From the NCBI RefSeq assembly GCF_023380025.1, contig NZ_CP097253.1, positions 1,736,001-1,800,000 on the forward strand: 64,000 bases of DNA, given 5' to 3'. Under the pieces are notes generated by a model. The model made no database searches, was not told the DNA's origin, and saw nothing but the letters and a program-made list of their open reading frames with translations. A program made the position numbers and the translations under genes. The DNA comes from Sphingomonas glaciei. Lineage in GTDB: Bacteria; Pseudomonadota; Alphaproteobacteria; Sphingomonadales; Sphingomonadaceae. Shown here piece by piece: positions 25,303-33,861 of the stretch; position 1 is the stretch's first letter, and the number at the start of each line of letters is the position of its first letter.

Positions 25303-27725
25303 CCGCCCCTGACCTCCCCCCGGTTGTCTCGTCCTGGTTCGAGGGCCGGGGCTGGCAACCCCGCCGACACCAGCTGGAGATGCTCGAGCGCGCCCGCGCC
25401 GGCCGCCACGCCCTGCTGGTGGCGGCGACCGGCGCCGGCAAGACGCTGGCCGGGTTCCTGCCGACCATCTGCGAGCTGGCCGACAACCCGGCCGAGGGCC
25501 TCCACACCCTTTACATATCGCCGCTTAAGGCACTGGCGGTCGACGTCCAGCGCAACCTCCTCGACCCGATCGGGGAGATGGGGCTGCCGATCCGCGTCGA
25601 GACCCGCACCGGCGATACCCCGTCCGACCGCAAGGCGCGGCAGCGGGCGAAACCGCCGCAGGTGCTGCTGACCACGCCGGAAAGTCTCAGCCTTTTGCTG
25701 TCCTATCCCGACAGCTTCCAGATGTTTGCCGGGCTCAGGACCATCGTGCTGGACGAGATCCACGCCTTCGCCCGCGACAAGCGCGGCGACCTCTTGGCGC
25801 TCGCCCTCGCCCGGCTGCAGCGGATCGCGCCGAACCTGCGCCGGGTCGGGCTGTCGGCGACGGTCGCCGACCCCGACGCCTATCGCAGCTGGCTCGCGCC
25901 CGATGCCGACATGGACGAGGTAGACGTGGTTCTGGGAGCCAAGGGCGCCGAGCCACAGCTCGACATCCTGCTGCCCGAAAACCGCGTGCCGTGGTCGGGC
26001 CATTCGGGCCGTTACGCCGCCAAGCAGGTCATGGCCGAGATCGAGAAGCACAAGACGACCCTGGTCTTCTGCAACACCCGCGGCCTCGCCGAACTGATCT
26101 TTCAGGACCTGTGGAAGGTCAACGATGCCGGGCTGCCGATCGGGGTCCATCACGGCAGCCTGGCGCTCGAAGCTCGCCGCAAGGTGGAGGCGGCGATGGC
26201 CGATGGGCGGCTGCGGGCGTTGGTCTGTACCAGCTCGCTCGACCTCGGCATCGACTGGGGCAATGTCGACCTCGTCATCCAGATGGGCGCGCCAAAGGGA
26301 TCGTCGCGCCTGCTGCAGCGGATCGGACGCGCCAACCACCGCCTCGACGAGCCCAGCCACGGCACCATCGTCCCCGGCAACCGCTTCGAATATCTCGAAG
26401 CCCGCGCCGCGCTCGACGCGGTCGAAGCAGGCGAGCTCGACCCCGAGATCTTCCGCCCCGGCACGCTCGACACCTTGGCTCAGCACATCCTCGCCTGCGC
26501 CTGCGCCGCGCCGTTCAAGGAGAGCGAGTTGCTGACCGAGATCCGCTCCGCCGCGCCTTATGCGGGCCTCACCGACGCGATCTTCGCCAGCGTGCTGAGC
26601 TACATCGCCACCGGCGGCTATGCCCTGCGCGCCTACGACAAGTTCCGCCGCCTGGTGGAGGAGCCCGCCGGCTCGGGCCACTGGCGGATCACCCGGCCCA
26701 ATGTCGCGGTCCAGCACCGGATGAACGCCGGGATCATCGTCGACAATCCGATGCTCGACGTCCGCTTCAAGAATGGCCGGATGCTCGGCCGGGTCGAGGA
26801 GGGCTTCGCCTCGACGCTGAGCCCCGGCGACCATGTGTTCTTCGCCGGACTCAGCCTCGAGGTGCTGCAGTTCAAGGATAGCGACATCCTGGTCCAGGCC
26901 TCGTCCAAGGAGGCGCGGCTGGTCACCTATGGCGGCCAGCGGATGAGCATGACCACCCACCTCGCCGACCGGGTCAAGGTGATGCTGTCCGACCCCTCCG
27001 ACTGGCACCGCTTCCCCGACGATGTGCGCGAATGGCTGGAGGTGCAGCAGCGCCGTTCGCGCCTGCCTCAGCCCGACGAACTGCTGGTCGAGACCTTCCC
27101 CCACGAGGGCCGCCACTATCTCATCATGTACAGCTTCGAAGGCTGGAACGCGCACCAGAGCCTCGGCATGCTGGTCACCAAGCGGATGGAGAAGATGGGG
27201 CTGAAGCCCCTGGGATTTGTCGCCAACGATTATGCGCTGTCGGTCTATGGGCTCGAGCCGATTGGCGACCCCGCGCCCTTGCTTTCCCCCGACATTCTGG
27301 AGGGCGAGTTCGTCGAATGGGTCGAGCAGTCGATGCTGCTGAAGCGCGCCTTCCGCGAGGTGGCGGTGATCGGCGGGCTGGTCGAGCGCCAGCATCCCGG
27401 CAAGCGCAAGACCGGCAAGCAGGTCAGCTTCTCGACCGACCTCATCTACGACGTGCTGCGCAAATATGAGCCCGAGCACCTGCTGATGCGCGCCGCGTGG
27501 GACGATGCGCGGGCGCGGATGACCGAGCTCGGCCGCCTCGCGCGGCTGGTCGAGCGCGCGGCGGCGCAGATGGTCCACGTCCACTTGTCACGGGTCACCC
27601 CGATGGCGGTCCCGCTGATGGTGGTGATCGGCCGCGAAGCGCTGCCGAGCGGCGCCAGCGCCGACGAGGCTTTGCTGGTCGAGGCCGAGAGCGCGATTGC
27701 CGAACTGGCGATGCGGGAGGATTAG
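25299..27725 (+). CDS. Ligase-associated Lhr-type DEXH-box DNA helicase
   Basis: About 808 residues. Helicase motifs: AATGAGKTLAGFLP (Walker A, residues 43-50 in this numbering), LYISPLKALAVDV, VLLTTPESLSLLLS, VLDEIHAFARDKRG (motif II), LSATVADP, then FCNTRGLAELIFQDL, TSSLDLGIDWGNVDLVIQ and LQRIGRANHR. The long C-terminal region is typical of Lhr proteins, which unwind with 3'-5' polarity. The first in-frame ATG (25380) would cut off SWFEGRGWQPRRHQ, which matches the conserved adenine-recognition region; the only upstream codon fitting a start is the CTG at 25299, overlapping the previous TGA. The start is therefore uncertain, the protein is not. Confidence 0.9.
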   Translation: MTAPDLPPVVSSWFEGRGWQPRRHQLEMLERARAGRHALLVAATGAGKTLAGFLPTICELADNPAEGLHTLYISPLKALAVDVQRNLLDPIGEMGLPIRVETRTGDTPSDRKARQRAKPPQVLLTTPESLSLLLSYPDSFQMFAGLRTIVLDEIHAFARDKRGDLLALALARLQRIAPNLRRVGLSATVADPDAYRSWLAPDADMDEVDVVLGAKGAEPQLDILLPENRVPWSGHSGRYAAKQVMAEIEKHKTTLVFCNTRGLAELIFQDLWKVNDAGLPIGVHHGSLALEARRKVEAAMADGRLRALVCTSSLDLGIDWGNVDLVIQMGAPKGSSRLLQRIGRANHRLDEPSHGTIVPGNRFEYLEARAALDAVEAGELDPEIFRPGTLDTLAQHILACACAAPFKESELLTEIRSAAPYAGLTDAIFASVLSYIATGGYALRAYDKFRRLVEEPAGSGHWRITRPNVAVQHRMNAGIIVDNPMLDVRFKNGRMLGRVEEGFASTLSPGDHVFFAGLSLEVLQFKDSDILVQASSKEARLVTYGGQRMSMTTHLADRVKVMLSDPSDWHRFPDDVREWLEVQQRRSRLPQPDELLVETFPHEGRHYLIMYSFEGWNAHQSLGMLVTKRMEKMGLKPLGFVANDYALSVYGLEPIGDPAPLLSPDILEGEFVEWVEQSMLLKRAFREVAVIGGLVERQHPGKRKTGKQVSFSTDLIYDVLRKYEPEHLLMRAAWDDARARMTELGRLARLVERAAAQMVHVHLSRVTPMAVPLMVVIGREALPSGASADEALLVEAESAIAELAMRED

Positions 27726-27803
27726 CTCCCCTGCGAACGCAGGGGCCCAGTGCCTTTTTCGCGCTGGCCTGAAGAAACCGGGCTCCTGCTTTCGCAGGAG
27801 AAC
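27726..27803. repeat. REP-like hairpin doublet, copy B
   Basis: First hairpin, 27728-27745: CCCCTGC, loop GAAC, GCAGGGG. Second, 27783-27800: CTCCTGC, loop TTTC, GCAGGAG, perfect. Spacing is 37 bases. The arms match copy A at 19556-19628 closely and the orientation is the same on the plus strand. It occupies the space between the helicase stop and the lipoprotein start. Confidence 0.82.
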
Positions 27804-27818
27804 GGTTACACTCCCCCC

Positions 27819-28082
27819 ATGCGCATCCTGCCAGTCCTGCTCCTCGCCCCAGCCCTCTCCGCCTGCGCGGTGGCGAGCACCGCGGTCGACGTCGTCACCC
27901 TGCCGGTCAAGGCCGTGTCGGCTGGGGTCGATGCCGTCACCACCAGCCAGTCCGAAGCCGACGAGAAGCGCGGCCGGGCGATCCGCAAGGAAGAGGAACG
28001 CCTCGGCCGCGAACGTCGCGAGCTCGAAGCGCGCTGCCGCAAGGGACGCGCGCGGCCCGAGGACATCTGCCCGCCGCGCTAG
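27819..28082 (+). CDS. Small predicted lipoprotein, unknown function
   Basis: An 87-residue protein with a lipoprotein signal: MRILPVLLLAPALSAC, lipobox LSAC with Cys at residue 16. After it come a short Ala/Val-rich helix (STAVDVVTLPVKAVSAGVDA) and a highly charged helix (KEEERLGRERRELEARCRK). I do not recognise the family. The ATG at 27819 follows the repeat element; an upstream in-frame ATG lies inside that repeat and is unlikely. Its TAG shares a CTAG with the stop of the convergent M20-like gene. Confidence 0.65.
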   Translation: MRILPVLLLAPALSACAVASTAVDVVTLPVKAVSAGVDAVTTSQSEADEKRGRAIRKEEERLGRERRELEARCRKGRARPEDICPPR

Positions 28083-29578
28083 CGCCGGCCGAGTTTCGCC
28101 ACCTCGTAGAGATAATCGACGTAGAGCATCGCCGCCTCGTCGATTCCCGCCACCTTGGGATTGGCCGAGCGGATCAGGAACCATTCGTTCGGAGCATGGG
28201 CGCCATTGCCGCGGCCGATCCCGAACTGCCCGGTCGGCAGGTTGAGCGGCGCGCCGTTGAAAACCACGCCCGGCCAGCTGCCGGCGTTGCGCGGGGTTAG
28301 CGTGTAAGGGATGCCGGCCCGCTCGAAGACCTTTTTCTGGGCCTGGATGAAGGGGCTGTTCTCGTCGGTCTGGTTTGGCCCGTAGCCGCCGCTCACCACC
28401 ACCTTCACATCGTCGAACCCGCGCTTGGCGAGGTGCGCCTTCAATTTCGTGACGACCTCGTCCTCGGTCATGTCGGGGACCAGCCGGAATTCGAGCTTGG
28501 CCTCCGCCCGGCCGGGCAGCACGGTCTTGCCGCCGACCCCGGTGTAGCCGCTGACCAGCCCCTGGATGTTGACCGTCGGCTGGCTGAGGAAGCGCTCCGA
28601 GCTGGTCTGGTAATCCTCGTTGCCGATCCACTTGCCGACGCCCAGCGCACGCTTGACCTCGCCCTCGTCGGTGGCCGCGACCCGCTGCGCGATCAGTTCC
28701 TTCTGGCGGGCGGTGAGCGGCTTCACATTGGCCATGAAGCCGTCGATCGCCGGGGTGTGGCCGTCGTCGGCGACCAGGCTGTCGAGCGCCTTGACCAGCC
28801 GCCACGCTGGGCTCTCGATCCGCGCGTGATTGCTCGAATGGACGTCGAGCTTGGGATATTTGTCGCTGGTCTCGCCGCCGACGATCAGCTGGAATTCGAC
28901 CGCCCCCTTGGCGCCCAGCGTGATCCCCGATTGCCCGTCCTTGTCCTGGCTGGCGGCCGGGATGAACACCCCGACGGTCTTCTTCAGCGCCGCGGCGACC
29001 TCCGGATCGGCGACGATCGCCGGGAAGTTGGGCGAGGCGATCTCCTCCTCGCCCTCGGCCACCAGCACCAGATTGACCGGCAGTTTGCGGCCGCTCGCCT
29101 TCATTGCCTGCAGCGCCGCCAGGAAGGCCATCTGCGGCCCCTTCTGGTTGACAGCGCCGCGGCCCATGATCACCTGCCCCTCGCCCGGCCGGTCGACCAG
29201 CCGGCCTTCGAGCGGCGGGCTCGACCATTCGGCGGGGTCGAACTGCTTCACATCGTACATGAAGTAGATGCCGAGCGTGACCGGAGCGCCCGCATCCAGC
29301 GTCGCAAACACGCCGGGCACGCCGCCCGACGGCACCACCCGCGCCTTTTGGAAGCCGGCGTCGAGCGCCAGCCGCCGCATATAGTCGGCGCCCTCGGCAA
29401 CGTTGCGCTTTTCCGCGGCGATGGTCGGCAACGCGATCCATTCCTGCAGCGCCTTGACCGTCGCGTCGTGGCGGCTCGCCACGACCTTGGCGAGGTCGGC
29501 CCGGCCGGGGGTCTGCGCCGCAGCAGGCGCGGCAATCGCGGCGGCAGTCGCGGCAAGGCTCATCATGGTCAGGCGCAT
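28079..29578 (-). CDS. M20-like exported peptidase with altered metal-binding motifs
   Basis: A 499-residue M20-family (carboxypeptidase/dipeptidase) protein with a signal peptide (MMSLAATAAAIAAPAAAQ). The fold is clear: EGEEEIASPNF (catalytic Glu pair), KLDVHSSNHARIESPAW, LEFRLVPDMTEDEV and the late GAHAPNEWF (His ligand). Two usual ligands are changed: the HYDVQP His is replaced in FMYDVKQFDP, and the bridging Asp of GRGASDDKG is Asn in GRGAVNQKG. Either the metal site is unusual or the enzyme has another activity. The start is the ATG at 29578; the gene shares CTAG stops with the lipoprotein gene. Confidence 0.85.
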   Translation of the reverse strand: MRLTMMSLAATAAAIAAPAAAQTPGRADLAKVVASRHDATVKALQEWIALPTIAAEKRNVAEGADYMRRLALDAGFQKARVVPSGGVPGVFATLDAGAPVTLGIYFMYDVKQFDPAEWSSPPLEGRLVDRPGEGQVIMGRGAVNQKGPQMAFLAALQAMKASGRKLPVNLVLVAEGEEEIASPNFPAIVADPEVAAALKKTVGVFIPAASQDKDGQSGITLGAKGAVEFQLIVGGETSDKYPKLDVHSSNHARIESPAWRLVKALDSLVADDGHTPAIDGFMANVKPLTARQKELIAQRVAATDEGEVKRALGVGKWIGNEDYQTSSERFLSQPTVNIQGLVSGYTGVGGKTVLPGRAEAKLEFRLVPDMTEDEVVTKLKAHLAKRGFDDVKVVVSGGYGPNQTDENSPFIQAQKKVFERAGIPYTLTPRNAGSWPGVVFNGAPLNLPTGQFGIGRGNGAHAPNEWFLIRSANPKVAGIDEAAMLYVDYLYEVAKLGRR

Positions 29579-29647
29579 TGGTCATTCCCCCATCAGGTTT
29601 GGCGGGAGACTGGCGCGGCCGCGCTTCCTCGTCCAGAGCCTGCGCGC

Positions 29648-30103
29648 ATGCGTTACTTCCTAGACTGCGAATTCGACGGCTTCGGCGGGGCCTTGCTCAG
29701 CCTGGCGCTGGTCCCCGACGACGACAGCGAGGAATATTATGCGATCGTCGAGCACGAACGCCCGTGCATCGACTGGGTCGAACGTCACGTCATCCCCTAT
29801 CTCGACACCGTGCCGCTGGCGCTGAAGGCGCAGCCGCAGCCCGCCGCCGACGTCGCCCGCGAGCTGTCGCGCTGGCTGAGCCCGTTCGAGGAAGTCGAGA
29901 TCGTCGCCGACTGGCCCGACGACATCGCCTATTTCTGCAAGGCGCTGATGACCGGCAACGGGCAGATGGTGACGGTGCCGCCGATGACCTTCCGGCTGCT
30001 CAACCTCGCCGGCTTCTCCACCGCCCGCAACAGCGCGGTGCCGCACAACGCCCTGCACGATGCGCGGGCGCTTCGCGACCATGTGGTGAACCGCGGCTAC
30101 TAA
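29648..30103 (+). CDS. DEDDh-type 3'-5' exoribonuclease (Rv2179c-like)
   Basis: A 151-residue RNase H-fold exonuclease. DCEFDG (residues 6-11) gives the first two acidic ligands, IVADWPDDIAYF the third, and HNALHDARALRDH the His/Asp pair of DEDDh enzymes. Size and the MRYFLDCEFDGFG start match small bacterial 3'-5' exoribonucleases related to mycobacterial Rv2179c. I chose the ATG at 29648, which begins the conserved strand; the long upstream open frame is antisense to the M20-like gene. pdeM follows 41 bases later. Confidence 0.8.
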   Translation: MRYFLDCEFDGFGGALLSLALVPDDDSEEYYAIVEHERPCIDWVERHVIPYLDTVPLALKAQPQPAADVARELSRWLSPFEEVEIVADWPDDIAYFCKALMTGNGQMVTVPPMTFRLLNLAGFSTARNSAVPHNALHDARALRDHVVNRGY

Positions 30104-30144
30104 GTCGTTGCCACGGAATCAGAAGTCGGGCTAAGCGGCCCGGG

Positions 30145-30807
30145 ATGGTTCCCCTTTCGTTCGCCGGACGTGCGTTTCTCGCCGATCCCCAGGGTGCGCT
30201 GTGGTGGCCGGAGCGGCGCGCTTTGCTGGTCGCCGACCTCCATCTCGAAAAGGCCAGCTGGTATGCCAAGCTCGGCCAGTTCCTGCCGCCCTACGACAGC
30301 CAGGCGACGCTCGCCGCGCTGACCGAGGTGGTCGACCGCACGGGGGTCGAGCGGCTCTACTGCCTCGGCGACAGCTTCCACGACAAGTTCGGCTGCGACC
30401 GCCTGCCCGAAGCGGCCCGGGCGATGCTGCTGGCACTGACCGCCCGGCTCGACTGGACCTGGATCCTCGGCAACCACGACCCCGGCTTCGCCGACCATTG
30501 CGGCGGCACCCTGATGGAGGAGGTCGAGGTCGACGGCCTGATCCTCCGCCACGAGGCCGACATTCGCGATCCGCGCCCCGAGCTGTCGGGCCATTATCAT
30601 CCCAAGCTTCGTCTTCATGTGCGCGGCCGCAAGGTCAGCCGCCGCTGCTTCGTCGCGAGCGGCGCCAAGCTGATCCTGCCCGCCTTCGGCGCACTGACCG
30701 GCGGGCTCGATGCCGGGCACAAGGAGATCCTGCGCAAGGTCGGCACGCCGGCCGCGGCGCTGGTGCCGATCAAGGACCGGCTGCTGAGCTTCCCGCTCGC
30801 CGCCTAG
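30145..30807 (+). CDS. pdeM: Ligase-associated DNA-damage response endonuclease PdeM
   Basis: A 220-residue calcineurin-like phosphoesterase. LLVADLHLEKASWYAK gives the DxH motif, LYCLGDSFHDKFG the GDxxH-type motif, WILGNHDPGF the GNH(D/E) motif, and SGHYHPKL the C-terminal GHxH, together the two-metal site. The first motif and the family length mark it as PdeM, found beside the ligase-associated helicase and exonuclease. The ATG at 30145 follows CCCGGG and gives MVPLSFAGRAFLADPQGALW. Its TAG shares a CTAG with the convergent pabB. Confidence 0.88.
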   Translation: MVPLSFAGRAFLADPQGALWWPERRALLVADLHLEKASWYAKLGQFLPPYDSQATLAALTEVVDRTGVERLYCLGDSFHDKFGCDRLPEAARAMLLALTARLDWTWILGNHDPGFADHCGGTLMEEVEVDGLILRHEADIRDPRPELSGHYHPKLRLHVRGRKVSRRCFVASGAKLILPAFGALTGGLDAGHKEILRKVGTPAAALVPIKDRLLSFPLAA

Positions 30808-32522
30808 TCGGCCAGGCGCGCCTCGACCAGGCCGCGCAGCATGTTGCCGAGCAGGAACCCGCCCGCCAGGTCCTCGCGGCGCAGATCGCCCTCGACCGCC
30901 TTGCCCTCGGCAATCAGTTTGTCGCGCAGGATGCCCGGGATCAGCCCGCGGGCCAGCGGCGGGGTGACCAGCATCCCGTCGTCGCGTTTCACGAATAGCG
31001 AGGTGAAGCTGCCCTCGGTCAACCGGCCGTCGGGATCAGCGAAAATCACCTCGTCGGCACCGCTGTTGATTCGCGCCTCGTCGTAGAAGGCGCGGTCGGT
31101 GGTCTTAAACCTCAGCCGGTAATCATCGGTCGCGACCGGCAGCGGCACGATCTTGACCCTGGCGGGCTCGGTCCGGGCCCGCGGGATCGCCCGCACCTCC
31201 ACCGCCATCACCCCGGTCGGCGACAGCAGGAGGCGCGCGGTGGCGGGCGTACGGCGGCCGAAGGTCGCGGCCTGCAATTCGTTGCGGGCGGCATGGCGGT
31301 TGAAGCGGAACTGCAGCGCCTCGGCCGACGCCCCCAGCCGATCGAGATGACGGTCGAGTTCGATGACGCCTTCACCGGGATCGAAGCGCATCGTCTCGAT
31401 CAGGTCGATCGCCGGGCGGTCACGCGTCACGAAGGCTCCCTTGGACTGGCACTCGACCCATTCATCGGCGGCATCCGAGTCGACGACAAGCCCGGAACCG
31501 AGCCCGAGAGTCGCCTCATGCACATTTTGTGCAACCTCGAGTGTCCGGATCATGACGTTGAATGCAGCATCGCCGCCCGGCTCGATCCATCCCGCCGACC
31601 CGCAATAAGCACCGCGCGGGTGCGGCTCGAGCTCCCGCAGCGCCTTCATCGCCGCCACCTTGGGCGCGCCCGTCACCGATCCGCAGGGGAAGATGGTTCG
31701 CAGCACGTCGACCGCGTCGAGCCCGGATTGGAGCCGCGCGGTCACCCGGCTGACCATCTGGGTGACGGTCGGATAGCGCTCGATCGCGAATAGTTCTGGC
31801 ACCGCTACGCTGCCCGGCTCCGCCACACGCGCCAGGTCGTTGCGGAGGAGGTCGACGATCATCAGATTTTCGGCCCGGTTCTTGGCGTCTTCGGTCAGCA
31901 CCTCAGCGGCGGCGTCGGGGGCCGCTGTGCCTTTCATCGGCCTGGCTTCGATCACGCCGTTGCGCAGGGTGAAGAATTGCTCGGGGCTGAGGCTCAGCAG
32001 CCAGCCGCCCGGATGCCGGATCAGCGCCCCCCAGCCCATCCGCGACGCCCGTCGCATCCGGGCATAGAGCGCCGCCGGATCGCCGCAGAAGGGCACCTTG
32101 TTGGGAAAGGTCAGATTGACCTGGTAATAGTCGCCGGCGCGCAACTGCTCGTGGACCGTGTCGACCGCCGCAACATACTCGCCCCGGCTCCATTGCGGCT
32201 CTGGTGCGCCGTTCCAGCCACTGGCGGGTTCGGGCAACACAGCCTCCGCGTCCACCGTCTCGAACCCGTCGAACAGCCCGAACCACAGGAGGGGCCCGTC
32301 GCCCTGCCGCGCCCCGGCCAAGGCCGGGTCCAGCGCATAGCCTGCTTCGTAAGTGAGGAAGCCGGCAGCATGTTTTCCGGCCCGAACCGCCGCCTGCAGC
32401 GCGTCGAGCGCGGGCAGCACCTCCTCCAGCCGGTCGGCGCGCACCTCGCCGACCAGGCGCCGGTACAGCCGAGCGGGGCCGCCCGCCCGGGCATCGTCGA
32501 ACAAGAGAAATGGCGCTTCCAC
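30804..32522 (-). CDS. pabB: Aminodeoxychorismate synthase component I fused to aminodeoxychorismate lyase
   Basis: A 572-residue fusion covering the last two steps to 4-aminobenzoate for folate. Residues about 1-360 are PabB: DYYQVNLTF, LSLSPEQFF, RPMKGTAAP, DLLRNDLARV and IFPCGSVTGAPKVAAM, the chorismate-binding fold. Residues about 365-572 are a PLP-dependent PabC-like lyase: LIETMRFDPGEGVIELDRHL, EARINSGADEVIF, GRLTEGSFTSLFV and PLARGLIPGILRD. The GTG at 32522 is used. The glutamine amidotransferase partner (PabA) is not in the window. It shares CTAG stops with pdeM. Confidence 0.93.
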   Translation of the reverse strand: MEAPFLLFDDARAGGPARLYRRLVGEVRADRLEEVLPALDALQAAVRAGKHAAGFLTYEAGYALDPALAGARQGDGPLLWFGLFDGFETVDAEAVLPEPASGWNGAPEPQWSRGEYVAAVDTVHEQLRAGDYYQVNLTFPNKVPFCGDPAALYARMRRASRMGWGALIRHPGGWLLSLSPEQFFTLRNGVIEARPMKGTAAPDAAAEVLTEDAKNRAENLMIVDLLRNDLARVAEPGSVAVPELFAIERYPTVTQMVSRVTARLQSGLDAVDVLRTIFPCGSVTGAPKVAAMKALRELEPHPRGAYCGSAGWIEPGGDAAFNVMIRTLEVAQNVHEATLGLGSGLVVDSDAADEWVECQSKGAFVTRDRPAIDLIETMRFDPGEGVIELDRHLDRLGASAEALQFRFNRHAARNELQAATFGRRTPATARLLLSPTGVMAVEVRAIPRARTEPARVKIVPLPVATDDYRLRFKTTDRAFYDEARINSGADEVIFADPDGRLTEGSFTSLFVKRDDGMLVTPPLARGLIPGILRDKLIAEGKAVEGDLRREDLAGGFLLGNMLRGLVEARLAD

Positions 32523-32568
32523 GGTTCAGGCCATTGCAAGCGCCGCGCCGGTTCGTAAAGCTGGGCTC

Positions 32569-33849
32569 ATGCGCTTCATGCCCCTCCTGCTCGCCGCTGC
32601 GAGCCTCCTCCCGGTGTCCGCCATGGCCCAGACCGCCCCCACGACCTCCGTGATCGACCCCAAGGTCAGCCAGCGGATCGACCGGATCCTCAAGCGAACC
32701 CCGCTGATCGACGGTCACAACGACCTTCCGTGGGCGCTTCGCGGCGACTTCGGAAGCAAGGTCGAGGGGCTGCAGAGCGGCACCGACAGCTGGAAGCCGC
32801 CGCTGATGACCGACATGGCACGGCTCAAGGCCGGCCGCGTCGGCGGGCAGTTCTGGTCGGTGTATATCGACGGCACCACGCTCGGCGACGAGGCGATCCG
32901 AGTCACGCTGGAGCAGATCGACACCGCCCACCGCATCATCGCCGCCTATCCCGACACTCTCCGCTTTGCCCGCAGCGCCGACGAAATGGAGGCCGCCCAC
33001 AAGGCCGGCCGGGTCGGCTCGATGCTGGGGATCGAGGGCGGGCGCCAGATCGGCGGCTCGATGGCGGCGCTGCGGCGCTTCTACGACCTTGGCGCGCGCT
33101 ACATGACGCTGACCCACAACCAGACCACCGAATGGGCCGACGCGGGTACCGACGAGCCCAAATATGACGGCCTGTCGCCGTTCGGGGTCGAAGTGGTGAA
33201 GGAGATGAACCGGCTTGGGATGCTGGTGGACCTCAGCCACGTCGCTCCGGCGACGATGCGCGACGCGATCGCCGCCAGCCAGGCGCCCGTGATCTTTTCC
33301 CACTCCAGCGCAGGCGGCGTGAACCCGCACCCGCGCAACGTCCCCGATGACGTGCTGCGGCTGATGCCGGCCAATGGCGGCGTAGTGATGGTGACCTGGG
33401 TCCCGAGCTTCCTCAGCCCCGCTCAGTGGAAATGGGACGGCGAGCAGGCCGCCGAGGAAGCACGGGTGAAGACCTACAACCGCGCCAATGCCGCCGCGGT
33501 GACCAAGGCGATGGAAGCCTGGGTCGCCGCCAACCCCCGCCCGGTGGTCGGGATCAAGGATGTCGCCGACCATATCGACTATGTCGCGCGGGTCGCCGGC
33601 CACGATCATGTCGGGATCGGCGGCGACCTCGACGGCATCCCGCGCACGCCGGTCGGCCTCGAAGGCGTCGAGGCCTATCCGCGCCTGTTCGCCGAACTGA
33701 TCCGCCGCGGCTGGAGCGACGCCAACCTCGCCAAGCTGGCCGGCGGCAACGTGCTTCGCGCGCTGCGCGGGGCGGAGGCGACTGCGGCGAAGATGAAAGA
33801 CATGCCCCCCTCGATGGCGACGCTCACCCCGCCCAAGCCCGTCAATTAG
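32569..33849 (+). CDS. Membrane dipeptidase (peptidase family M19), exported
   Basis: A 426-residue M19 (renal dipeptidase-like) zinc enzyme with a signal peptide (LLLAAASLLPVSAMAQ). Metal ligands: IDGHNDLPW (HxD), GIEGGRQIGGSM (bridging Glu), LVDLSHVAPATM and IFSHSSAGG (His pair), and a late GIGGDLDGIP (Asp). The family hydrolyses dipeptides, including ones with D-amino acids. The ATG at 32569 starts the signal peptide; the S9 peptidase gene follows 12 bases later, so the two exported peptidases probably act in one peptide-uptake pathway. Confidence 0.92.
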   Translation: MRFMPLLLAAASLLPVSAMAQTAPTTSVIDPKVSQRIDRILKRTPLIDGHNDLPWALRGDFGSKVEGLQSGTDSWKPPLMTDMARLKAGRVGGQFWSVYIDGTTLGDEAIRVTLEQIDTAHRIIAAYPDTLRFARSADEMEAAHKAGRVGSMLGIEGGRQIGGSMAALRRFYDLGARYMTLTHNQTTEWADAGTDEPKYDGLSPFGVEVVKEMNRLGMLVDLSHVAPATMRDAIAASQAPVIFSHSSAGGVNPHPRNVPDDVLRLMPANGGVVMVTWVPSFLSPAQWKWDGEQAAEEARVKTYNRANAAAVTKAMEAWVAANPRPVVGIKDVADHIDYVARVAGHDHVGIGGDLDGIPRTPVGLEGVEAYPRLFAELIRRGWSDANLAKLAGGNVLRALRGAEATAAKMKDMPPSMATLTPPKPVN

Positions 33850-33861
33850 GAGCCCGACCCC

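Noticed and set aside
25380..25382. ATG as the start of the Lhr-type helicase
   Set aside because: It would remove a conserved N-terminal segment that is in frame upstream; the CTG at 25299 fits the overlap pattern better, though this is not proven.
25251..27584. A 777-codon open frame on the minus strand opposite the Lhr-type helicase
   Set aside because: It is the antisense of a well-conserved helicase, rich in Arg/Gly/His as expected from GC-rich third positions, with no recognisable domain.
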